From positions 82,986 to 146,985 of the forward strand of contig DDBH01000018.1 in NCBI GenBank assembly GCA_002333405.1: a stretch of DNA of 64,000 nucleotides, read 5' to 3'. How positions within the stretch are numbered: position 1 is the stretch's first letter; every line of letters starts with the position of its first letter. The translations under genes were made by a program, and so were the position numbers. Under the pieces are notes generated by a model. That model saw only the letters and a list, made by a program, of their open reading frames with translations. It made no database searches and had not been told where the DNA came from. The stretch is from Micrococcales bacterium UBA2037 (GTDB lineage Bacteria; Actinomycetota; Actinomycetes; Actinomycetales; Microbacteriaceae). Positions 56,922 to 64,000 of the stretch are shown piece by piece.

Positions 56922-58559
56922 CTATTTCCTGCGGTCGCTGCGGCGCTTGGCCTGCTGGTCAGGATCAGGCACTGGAACCGCAGCAATCAGACGCTTGGTG
57001 TAGTCCTGGGTTGGGTTTCTAAGGATCTCGTCCTTCGGTCCCTGCTCCACAATCACACCGTGCTGCATCACTGCAATTCGGTCACTGAGTAGGTCAACCA
57101 CAGCCAGGTCGTGCGAAATAAACAGGGTTGCAAACTGCTGTTCTTTTTGAATCTCCTGCAGTAGCTCTAGGACTCTTGCCTGAACCGAAACGTCCAGGGC
57201 ACTCGTTGGCTCATCTGCAACCAACAACTTTGGGCTCAGCGCCAGCGCGCGAGCAATGCCGATTCGCTGCCGCTGCCCACCTGAGAGCTCATGAGGGTAG
57301 CGGTTTCTGTAGGAACGGGGCAATTCAACCAGGTCCAGCAGTTCGCTAACCCGATCGGTTAGCTCCTTGTGGTTCCAACCTGCAAGCAACAGCGGCTCGG
57401 CAATGGATTGACCAACCGGCCAACGCGGGTTCAGGGAGCTGCCCGGATCCTGGAACACGATTCCAATCTCGCGTCGAATAGCCATCAGCTCTTTTTGCTT
57501 GCGTCCGGAAAGTGACTTTTCGTTGATTGCCAGCTCACCGCTCTTGATTGGTAGCAGCCCAACCACAGCGCGACCAATGGTGGTCTTCCCCGAACCTGAT
57601 TCACCGACCAGACCCAAAACCTCACCCGGGTAGATTTCCAGATTTATGTCGCTGGCTGCCTTGAAGGCGGGAACCCTGCCTCGCTTTGGATACTCGATGT
57701 TTACGTTTCTCAAACTCAGGGTTGGCTTTTGACCGGTGCGGTCAATTGCCGGCTTTAGCTCTGCAGCTCCAAGGTGTGGAACGGCTGCAAGTAGGTCTTT
57801 GGTGTACTGGTGGCCAGGCTTAGTAAAGACCTGCTTGGTGCTGCCTGACTCAACAACAACACCGTCTTTCATGACAATCATGTGATCACTGAGGTCGGCA
57901 ACCACACCCATGTCATGGGTGATCAAAATTACAGCTGAGTTTAACCGCTTGTTCAGGTCCCTAATTAGGTCCAAAATCTCTGCCTGCACCGTGACATCAA
58001 GGGCCGTAGTTGGCTCATCGGCAATCAGCAACAGTGGATCGCAGGAAATCGACTGAGCAATCATGGCTCGCTGCCGCTGACCACCTGACAGTTCGTGCGG
58101 GTAGGAATCAAAGGCTTTTTGTGGGTCTGGCAACTCAACCATGGTTAGCAGCTCAAGAGCGCGTGCCTTGGCCTTGGCCTTTGTCATGGAAGGGTAGTGA
58201 ACCTGAAGTGCCTCAACGATCTGGAAGCCAACTGTGTAGACCGGGTTCAGTGCAGTCATTGGCTCTTGGAAAATAACCGCGATTTCTTTTCCTCGAACCT
58301 GGCGCAGTCGCTTTTTTTCTGCACCGATCAGCTCTTCCCCCTGCAGCTTCACCGAGCCCGAGGCTCTTCCATTGACAGGAAGCAGGCCAAGCAAACTCAT
58401 GGCCGAGGTCGACTTACCGGATCCAGACTCACCCACGATTGCCAGTACTTCACCGGGCCTGACTCTAAAGTTCACGCCGGAGGCTGCCATAACCCACTGA
58501 CCATCGACCCAGAAGTCGATGGAAAGCTCACTGGCCTCAATGATTGGCTTAGATTCCAA
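56922..58559 (-). CDS. Oligopeptide/dipeptide ABC transporter, fused ATP-binding protein
   Basis: A 545-residue ATPase carrying two nucleotide-binding domains, equivalent to DppD plus DppF or to YejF-type fusions. Each half has Walker A (GESGSGKST; second GESGSGKTT), LSGGQRQR signature and Walker B (LLIADEP; LLVADEP), with an oligo_HPY-type tail (PGHQYTKDLLAAVPHLG; TQDYTKRLIAAVPVP). TTG 58559 lies six bases after AGGAGG and is preferred to TTG 58574, which is in front of it. It is separated from its permeases by an opposing PH gene. Confidence 0.92.
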   Translation of the reverse strand: MESKPIIEASELSIDFWVDGQWVMAASGVNFRVRPGEVLAIVGESGSGKSTSAMSLLGLLPVNGRASGSVKLQGEELIGAEKKRLRQVRGKEIAVIFQEPMTALNPVYTVGFQIVEALQVHYPSMTKAKAKARALELLTMVELPDPQKAFDSYPHELSGGQRQRAMIAQSISCDPLLLIADEPTTALDVTVQAEILDLIRDLNKRLNSAVILITHDMGVVADLSDHMIVMKDGVVVESGSTKQVFTKPGHQYTKDLLAAVPHLGAAELKPAIDRTGQKPTLSLRNVNIEYPKRGRVPAFKAASDINLEIYPGEVLGLVGESGSGKTTIGRAVVGLLPIKSGELAINEKSLSGRKQKELMAIRREIGIVFQDPGSSLNPRWPVGQSIAEPLLLAGWNHKELTDRVSELLDLVELPRSYRNRYPHELSGGQRQRIGIARALALSPKLLVADEPTSALDVSVQARVLELLQEIQKEQQFATLFISHDLAVVDLLSDRIAVMQHGVIVEQGPKDEILRNPTQDYTKRLIAAVPVPDPDQQAKRRSDRRK

Positions 58560-58593
58560 CGCAAGCCTCCTCAATTGATGCCAAAGTATTCAC

Positions 58594-59157
58594 ATGGAAG
58601 TTTTTCACTCGCGGTTCTCCAGAGTCCTGGCCGCCGTTAGCATCGGCATTCTGGCGCTGTCCTGGTTTGTGGGCAGCGTTGGATTGGGTGTTCAAGCTGC
58701 CATCGGCACGCTTCCAATCGTGCTGCTTTTTAGTTACCTGGCGCTTATTGTGTTCTGGCTTCCAAAAGTTAGCGTCGAGGACGACCTGGTTCGCATCAGC
58801 AACATCTTCCGCGAGCACACCATAAACCTCAGTGCCATCAAGCGAATCGACACCCGCTTCGCGCTGACTATCTACACCGCTACCAAGAAATACAGCGCTT
58901 GGGGAGCTCCTGCGCCCGGTCGCCATGCCAGCATTTTCGCTGCCAAGGATGAGGGTTCGCACCTGCCTGAAAGCACCTACCTGGCCGGCACTGTGAGGCC
59001 GGGAGATTTGATCAACACTGATTCCGGTGCTGCTGCCGCTCACATTCGAAGACTCTGGGAGCGCAGAACCGACACTGAGAACGTCGAAACCAGCAAGGTC
59101 TACTGGCCACGAGTTGCAGCAATGGCAGCCCTGGTTCTGGTTAGCTTTTTGTTTTAG
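58594..59157 (+). CDS. PH domain (bPH_6-type) membrane protein
   Basis: A 187-residue actinobacterial protein with two N-terminal helices (LAAVSIGILALSWFVGSVGL and TLPIVLLFSYLALIVFWL), a PH-like domain (VSVEDDLVRISNIFREHTIN; IKRIDTRFALTIYTATKKYS; WGAPAPGRHA) and a C-terminal helix. Function unknown. It runs against the flanking peptide-transporter genes and occupies the space between the permease and ATPase genes, with only 34 bases to the ATPase start. No ribosome binding site is evident. Confidence 0.85.
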   Translation: MEVFHSRFSRVLAAVSIGILALSWFVGSVGLGVQAAIGTLPIVLLFSYLALIVFWLPKVSVEDDLVRISNIFREHTINLSAIKRIDTRFALTIYTATKKYSAWGAPAPGRHASIFAAKDEGSHLPESTYLAGTVRPGDLINTDSGAAAAHIRRLWERRTDTENVETSKVYWPRVAAMAALVLVSFLF

Positions 59158-59162
59158 GGTCA

Positions 59163-60248
59163 TTAGTTACCCCTGCGCTTTGCAATTAGCTGCTTCAGGT
59201 CGTGAAGTGCGCCTTCGTTTCTTGGCAGTCTGCGCTGACGAGGGTCAAAGGCGTCCCGCAGGCCATCGCCGATGAAGTTGATGGCAAGAGCAATAATCAC
59301 AATGAATAAACCTGGGTACCAGAACAGCCATGGACGAGTCTTGAAGGCCTCGTTGTATTCGCTGATGATTTGACCAAGAGAGATATCTGGAGCGACGATT
59401 CCAAAGCCCAGGAAGCTCAGCGAGGTTTCAATCAGGATAGCCGCCGCCATCAGCAGCGTTGCGTTCACAACAATCACGCCGATGGTGTTGGGCAAGATGT
59501 GCTTGAAAATGATTCGGAAGTTAGATGCTCCAGCGACCCTGGCAGCATCCACAAACTCACGCTCTCTAAGAGCCAAGAACTCGGCTCTCACTAGCCTTGC
59601 CAGGCCGGTCCAGGCCAGTGCACCAAGCAGTAGTGCCAGGCTTATGGCATCGCCACCAAAGTTTCTGCTGAGAACAGCACCAACCACCAACAGCGGAAGA
59701 ATGATGACAACATCGGTAGCACGCATCAGAAGGGTGTCGATCTTGCCGCGGAAGAAGCCAGCAACAGCTCCGACAACTGTTCCGATAACGGTGGAAATCA
59801 AACCAACAATCAGCACCACGGTGAGCGACTGCTGAATTCCGCGCATTACTCGAGCAAAGATGTCTTTTCCAAGAGTGTCCTGACCAAATGGGTGCTGGCC
59901 GGGGTCAAATGGCCAAAGCTGCATGGTTGGGGCGCCACCTAGGTTCTCAACGTCGTAGTTTTCATACCAGTTGTATTGCCACCAGCCTGGAACCCTGAGC
60001 CCGTCAACGGTGAGCCGGCCGGTTGTGGCATCAGCCACCAGGTTGCCAGTGCCACCAATCACGGTTCCAACTGAGGTAAAGGCAAGCAGGGTAATAGCAA
60101 GCAGAACAATCAGTGAGGTGACGGCGGCCTTGTGCCGCAGGAACCTGCGGCGAACGATTGTGCCGAGCGAAAGACCTTCGGTCTCGCGCTGCTCGATAGT
60201 AATTTCCCGGTTTAGCTGGGTCTCATCAACTGGTTTCTTCTTAGCCAT
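59163..60248 (-). CDS. Oligopeptide/dipeptide ABC transporter permease (DppC type)
   Basis: A 361-residue permease with an N-terminal helix, a large external loop and five further helices. The OppC/DppC EAA region is REREFVDAARVAGASNFRII then KHILPNTIG. ATG 60248 overlaps the upstream permease stop (TAATG). It converges on the PH gene with five bases between stops. Substrate is likely peptides, not proven. Confidence 0.92.
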   Translation of the reverse strand: MAKKKPVDETQLNREITIEQRETEGLSLGTIVRRRFLRHKAAVTSLIVLLAITLLAFTSVGTVIGGTGNLVADATTGRLTVDGLRVPGWWQYNWYENYDVENLGGAPTMQLWPFDPGQHPFGQDTLGKDIFARVMRGIQQSLTVVLIVGLISTVIGTVVGAVAGFFRGKIDTLLMRATDVVIILPLLVVGAVLSRNFGGDAISLALLLGALAWTGLARLVRAEFLALREREFVDAARVAGASNFRIIFKHILPNTIGVIVVNATLLMAAAILIETSLSFLGFGIVAPDISLGQIISEYNEAFKTRPWLFWYPGLFIVIIALAINFIGDGLRDAFDPRQRRLPRNEGALHDLKQLIAKRRGN

Positions 60249-61792
60249 TAGCTGATCCTGATCCTCGGGTCTAGCGCGCTGTAGAGCAGGTCAGCAATCA
60301 AGTTACCAATCACAGCCATCAGCCCAACAATCATCACGTAACCCATCACCAGGTTCACGTCAACTGCATCCAGACCGCGAATAAACAGTGCTCCCATTCC
60401 GTTCCAGGCAAAGACCTTCTCGGTGATAACGGCCCCGCCAATCAGGGCGGTTATGTCAACCGGGACGATGGTGGCAATAGGTAGCAGCGCGTTCCGCATC
60501 GCGTGACGAACCACAACCGTGCGCTCATTCAAACCCTTGGCCCTGGCGGTTCGGACATAGTCCTGATTCATGACCTCCAGCAGCGATGCTCTGGCATAGC
60601 GGGTGTAGCCGGCAACTGAGATGATCAGCAGTGCAGCGGTTGGAAGAATCAGGTGAGCATAGCTATCAAGCAGGTCCAGCCACATGTTGTCCTGGCGCTT
60701 CACCGATGGCGTCACGGCACCAATTGTCGAGATGTAACCGTTGTTTAGAGGAATCAGATCCAGATAGGTGGTCCAGTACTGCAGGGCCTCATCGATTACG
60801 AGCACCAACCCGGCAAGACCGCCTGTGATGCCGGCAGCCCTAGCAATTTCTCGCCTGCCGTCGCCTCCGAAAATTAGCCCCAGGGCAACACCAATTGCGG
60901 CCATCATCACAATTGCAATCGCAATCCCCCAGAACCCTCCAACATAGAAGAACAGGTACTGGCCCGGCAGCCACATCGCTGCTGCAACAAGCGCCATGCC
61001 TGCCACGATTATCACGCCGCGCTTTTGACCAAAGCCAATCGACAGCAGCAAAACCACACCGGCAAACATCAGGGTCACCAGCACGATGCCAACCACGCCA
61101 AGCGACGGGTACTTCAACCACTGAGTGGTGTTTAGGAAAATCATGACCAGAATTGAAAGACCAATTGCCCCAATAAAGCTTTGAACCTTGGCGCGTAAGC
61201 CGCCGCCAATAATCCCGGTCACCGCAACCGCGACCAGCAGCGCTATCGCCGTCATGGCCGCCGGGGGAATAACCGGCTCCTCCAAGAACCGGTTGAACTG
61301 GATGGCACCGAACTCCTTTAGAAGAACGGCAACCCAGAAGATTGGAAGTGAGTAGAAAATGAAAGCGAAGAAGGTCACGGTGTAGTCGTAACCGGAATAC
61401 TGCCGAAGGGCCGTTGTCATTCCAATGGCGATACCAATGATGATCGAAAGAATCGTCGCCAGGGTGATCAGCTGGACGGTTGCCGCAATCGCACCGGCAA
61501 GTGCCTCAGTCACTGGTATTTCTGCCCTGGAGACCGCAATGCCGAGGTCGCACTGACCAATCAGACAGCCGGCAGCACCGCCAAGCCAGTAGAAGTAGCG
61601 AACAGCTGGCGGAGTGTCCAGCATCAGTAGGTCGCTGAGGTATTGAATCTTAAATTGAACATCGGGGTCGCGCGAGCCTCTTAGCTCAAGCAACGGGTCC
61701 CCGGAAATGGCTGTCAGCTGATAAACAATAAAGGACGCGACCAGCAACACCAATAGTGTTGCCGCAGCACGACGAACAATAAAACTCAGCAT
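60248..61792 (-). CDS. Oligopeptide/dipeptide ABC transporter permease (DppB type)
   Basis: A 514-residue permease, longer than the usual roughly 310-340 residues because about 170 residues of extra helices (ALLVAVAVTGIIGGGLRAKV through ITGGLAGLVLVIDEALQYW) are inserted in the middle. The normal DppB start (FIVRRAAATLLVLLVASFIV) and EAA region (LLEVMNQDYVRTARAKGLNE) flank them. The long form occurs in some Actinobacteria. Follows the binding protein after a hairpin. Confidence 0.9.
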   Translation of the reverse strand: MLSFIVRRAAATLLVLLVASFIVYQLTAISGDPLLELRGSRDPDVQFKIQYLSDLLMLDTPPAVRYFYWLGGAAGCLIGQCDLGIAVSRAEIPVTEALAGAIAATVQLITLATILSIIIGIAIGMTTALRQYSGYDYTVTFFAFIFYSLPIFWVAVLLKEFGAIQFNRFLEEPVIPPAAMTAIALLVAVAVTGIIGGGLRAKVQSFIGAIGLSILVMIFLNTTQWLKYPSLGVVGIVLVTLMFAGVVLLLSIGFGQKRGVIIVAGMALVAAAMWLPGQYLFFYVGGFWGIAIAIVMMAAIGVALGLIFGGDGRREIARAAGITGGLAGLVLVIDEALQYWTTYLDLIPLNNGYISTIGAVTPSVKRQDNMWLDLLDSYAHLILPTAALLIISVAGYTRYARASLLEVMNQDYVRTARAKGLNERTVVVRHAMRNALLPIATIVPVDITALIGGAVITEKVFAWNGMGALFIRGLDAVDVNLVMGYVMIVGLMAVIGNLIADLLYSALDPRIRIS

Positions 61793-61820
61793 CTTTGCCC
61801 TATGTCTATTCAGCAGAGAA

Positions 61821-61851
61821 CGGGGGCCACCACCAAAGGTGGTGACCCCCG
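61821..61851. terminator. Hairpin between binding protein and permease genes
   Basis: CGGGGGCCACCACC pairs with GGTGGTGACCCCCG, 14 pairs with one mismatch, around loop AAA. AGCAG and CTGCT a few bases outside could extend it. It sits in the 77-base gap after the binding-protein gene and probably lowers permease transcription. Confidence 0.75.
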
Positions 61852-61869
61852 GACTGCTATGTGACTAGA

Positions 61870-63684
61870 TTAGCCCGCGGTTGGGGTCCAGTCCCAGAAG
61901 TTCCAGAAGTAGTAAGGAACCAATAGGTTTGGATCAACGCCGGAGACCGACTTGTCCCACCAGGTTAGACCTGGGAACTGGAAGATGGTGATGTTATAAG
62001 CATCCTTAGCCAGCTCTGCCTCAATTGCAAGGCGGATGCGTAGCTGCTCTTCCTTCTTTACGGCAACGTTTAGCTCTTCGAGCAGACCGTCAACGGTCGC
62101 GTTGTCATAACCAGTCCAGTTTGATGGACCCGTCAGGGTTAGGTACTGGTCGTCACCGGACACTGCCAATGACGTAGCTGCCCACGCGAAGATAGTTGCA
62201 TCGTGAGGGTTGATCTCTGGGTAGACGTTCTCTGTGAAGGCCCAGTTTGGCTCTGACTCAGAGATTACGTTGAATCCGGTCTGAGATGCAGAAAGTGCGA
62301 TCAGCTCGAACTCTTGTCCACGACGAACGTTGCCCTCTGGGAACCAGAACTCAACATCGATTGGAGTAGAGACGCCAGCCTCTGCAAGCAGTGACTTAGC
62401 TAGTTCACGGTTCTCTTCGTCAGTGCCTAGGTACTGTGCGTAGTTAGCCTCAGCCTCGTCATAGCCCTCAGCACCAGGAACGAATAGCACCGAGGTGCGT
62501 AGCTTCGCTGATGGGTTTAGTGGCTTGATTAGCTTCTCGATGATCTCGTTACGAGGAACAGACAGTAGGAACGCCTGGCGAACCTTCAGAGCCTTCTCCT
62601 CATCGCCACCGTAACTAGCTGGGTCGAATGGACCACCGTTGTTTACAGATAGGTCAATGTGCTCGTAGGCAGCTTCCTCAGAAGATGCGTACTCAGCGTT
62701 GGTAAGAGCCTGGACCAGCTGCAACACGTCAGCGGTTGGCTGACCGGAAGCAATCTGAACCTCACCGTTGTCAACAGCCTGAATTGCGGCGGTTGAGTCG
62801 TCAATCTGACGGATGGTGATTCGCTCGTACTTTGGCTTTGGTCCCCAGTTGTATAGCGGGTTCACGACGTGAGTCGAGTACTGCTCTTCAACTAGCTCTT
62901 CTAGGACATATGGTCCAGAGGATAGGTAAGCAAGTGGGTTGTCTGGGGTGTTGGTGAAGGAGTATCCCTCGTTCCACACGGTTGCAACATCAGCCATGAA
63001 CGCGTCGTCGCCGTTCATCACAGCATCAATCAGAGCCTGCTTGGCTGCTGCTGCGTCGGTGATGTCTTCGTGTGCCATCATCACGGTTCCGTGAGCTGAA
63101 ACACCAACACCGAACTGTAGCTCCCAGTCAACATACTGAACGTCATACTCGAAGGTGATCGAGTTGCCGTCAACTGTTGGAAGCTTTGAAGCAAGGGTGT
63201 CCTTAGGTGCTGCGTGAGCGAAGACGTAGGAACCGTCCTCGTTCTTGTAGTAACCAAAGGTTGCAACCCATGCAAGAAGCATGTCCGCGCCGTCAATTGC
63301 GGTTCCGTCAGACCAGACAACGCCATCGTTGATGGTGTACTTGACGGTCAATGGGTCTTCAACAACGATCTCGTAGCTACCAAACTCGGTGTTCTTCACT
63401 AGAGCAGGTGCGCTGTCGTAGTAGTTGAATCCAGAGCTTGTTAGGTAAGCGGTAAGCGAGTTACCAACGTTGTTACCAGCTGCGCTAGATGTGTTGAAAG
63501 TGTCGATGATGTCGTTCCAACCAACGGTGATCTGGGGAGCTAGGTCCTCATACCATTCGGTTGTAGCGGCAGATTCAGAGGGGCTCGTTGTTGGGCTTAG
63601 CTCGTCCGTCGCTGCACATCCTGTGATGGTCAGCGCGAAGGCAGCAGCACTCGCAACAAGAGCTGATCCGCGGAATTTCTTCAT
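61870..63684 (-). CDS. Oligopeptide/dipeptide ABC transporter substrate-binding lipoprotein
   Basis: A 604-residue family 5 extracellular binding protein, lipobox LTITGC near residue 22. Typical features are PLTVKYTINDGVVWSDGTAI, near-family YLSSGPYVLEEL and ALKVRQAFLLSVPRNEIIEKL. Longer than E. coli DppA (about 535) by some 60 residues. It leads the operon; AAAGGAG precedes ATG 63684. Substrate is likely a peptide; not resolved. Confidence 0.93.
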   Translation of the reverse strand: MKKFRGSALVASAAAFALTITGCAATDELSPTTSPSESAATTEWYEDLAPQITVGWNDIIDTFNTSSAAGNNVGNSLTAYLTSSGFNYYDSAPALVKNTEFGSYEIVVEDPLTVKYTINDGVVWSDGTAIDGADMLLAWVATFGYYKNEDGSYVFAHAAPKDTLASKLPTVDGNSITFEYDVQYVDWELQFGVGVSAHGTVMMAHEDITDAAAAKQALIDAVMNGDDAFMADVATVWNEGYSFTNTPDNPLAYLSSGPYVLEELVEEQYSTHVVNPLYNWGPKPKYERITIRQIDDSTAAIQAVDNGEVQIASGQPTADVLQLVQALTNAEYASSEEAAYEHIDLSVNNGGPFDPASYGGDEEKALKVRQAFLLSVPRNEIIEKLIKPLNPSAKLRTSVLFVPGAEGYDEAEANYAQYLGTDEENRELAKSLLAEAGVSTPIDVEFWFPEGNVRRGQEFELIALSASQTGFNVISESEPNWAFTENVYPEINPHDATIFAWAATSLAVSGDDQYLTLTGPSNWTGYDNATVDGLLEELNVAVKKEEQLRIRLAIEAELAKDAYNITIFQFPGLTWWDKSVSGVDPNLLVPYYFWNFWDWTPTAG

Positions 63685-63861
63685 GTTTCTCCTTTTTCAT
63701 GCGGAGTCGAACGCAAGGCGGATGCAATGCGTAGAGAATTACTCTATTGGGCAGAATCGCAGAAAAAGAAACTGGATGTTGCGATTGCGTAACAAAAGAA
63801 TTTGACCCTGCCTCGACCCCGGTTTCAGGCCTGGTTTTCCAGTCAGCATAGACTTGCCACC

Positions 63862-64000
63862 ATGTCCGAAAAGCCCAGGCGCAAGAGCCCGTCCCCGCAA
63901 GGAAAACGTGGGTCTGAGCGCTATGAAGCCCTGGATGCTGAGTGGCGCAAGATTGGACTTCCCACCCCTGCCAGGCGAGCACTTGTGGATGCCAGGCTCT
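63862..64000 (+). CDS. N-terminal part of an actinobacterial small DNA-binding-like protein (partial)
   Basis: ATG 63862 opens a frame that continues off the window. It begins with a basic stretch (SEKPRRKSPSPQGKRG) and then RYEALDAEWRKIGLPTPARR, which recalls small actinobacterial proteins with an RpoA-C-terminal-like or helix-hairpin-helix domain. TAGACT (63849-63854) lies seven bases before the ATG as a possible leaderless -10, and no ribosome binding site is seen. Confidence 0.55.
   Translation, partial: MSEKPRRKSPSPQGKRGSERYEALDAEWRKIGLPTPARRALVDARL

Noticed and set aside
58549..59163. 204-codon minus-strand frame opposite the PH gene, which would bridge the importer genes
   Set aside because: No membrane or ATPase features; Gly/Ser/Gln-rich shadow of a recognised PH-domain protein.
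1..64000. CRISPR arrays, tRNA or rRNA genes, insertion sequences, prophage genes, riboswitches
   Set aside because: Looked for repeats, cloverleaf-like dyads, transposase motifs and known leader patterns by eye; none convincing.

Overview
The window reads as a chromosomal segment of a small-genome, planktonic-type actinobacterium, most likely Microbacteriaceae (the freshwater Luna/acII group of Rhodoluna and Aquiluna is my best guess). Reasons: an actinorhodopsin with a complete proton-pump motif, actinobacterial families (DUF3048, DUF4349, bPH_6-type PH protein, long-form DeoC, DivIVA-like coiled coil), tight packing with many TAATG or ATGA overlaps, frequent TTG and GTG starts, and moderate base composition. 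I see no tRNA, rRNA, CRISPR, insertion sequence or prophage.

Layout. 1-5 kb: end of a glycosyltransferase cluster, a secreted subtilase, galU, a DUF2256 microprotein, a DUF3048 lipoprotein and a DedA protein. 5-9 kb: a ferric-iron ABC importer with an IdeR/DtxR-like box. 9-13 kb: a metal island with arsC and an aquaporin facing arsR, DUF4395, copZ and copA. 13-16.8 kb: hydrolase, MFS, tocopherol-cyclase-like protein, SDR. 16.8-22 kb: deoC with one complete and one truncated aldehyde dehydrogenase, and a pseudouridine-catabolism pair whose kinase seems to start at ATA. 22.5-25.4 kb: actinorhodopsin, terminator, an unannotated 37-residue membrane peptide, nitroreductase and cytochrome P450. 25.7-31.3 kb: CUT1 sugar importer, LLM oxidoreductase, rlmN. 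31.3-32 kb: toxin-antitoxin pair.

32-40 kb holds the most unusual system: one co-directional block running E1 alpha, E1 beta, E2, SorC regulator, GutM, a glucitol-type PTS (with SrlE split into two genes), and a SAF-domain oxidoreductase. I propose it imports a polyol-like substrate as its phosphate, oxidises it and cleaves the ketose phosphate with an acetoin-dehydrogenase-like complex to give acetyl-CoA. 40-42.5 kb: a UbiA prenyltransferase and a CrtI-like desaturase, probably carotenoid tailoring and perhaps relevant to the rhodopsin.

42.5-51 kb is an accessory, partly decayed stretch: DivIVA-like protein, an Ala/Lys-rich protein with a premature in-frame stop, fast-evolving lipoproteins, a 32-residue six-cysteine peptide heading a small operon, several reading-frame remnants, an MFS exporter, and two 5'-truncated surface-protein remnants that share a C-terminal module with the intact subtilase. 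51-57 kb: glpX, and a ROK regulator divergent from a xylose-type ABC importer with twin operators. 57-63.7 kb: an oligopeptide/dipeptide importer whose ATPase and permease genes are separated by an opposing PH-domain gene. The window ends inside a new gene.
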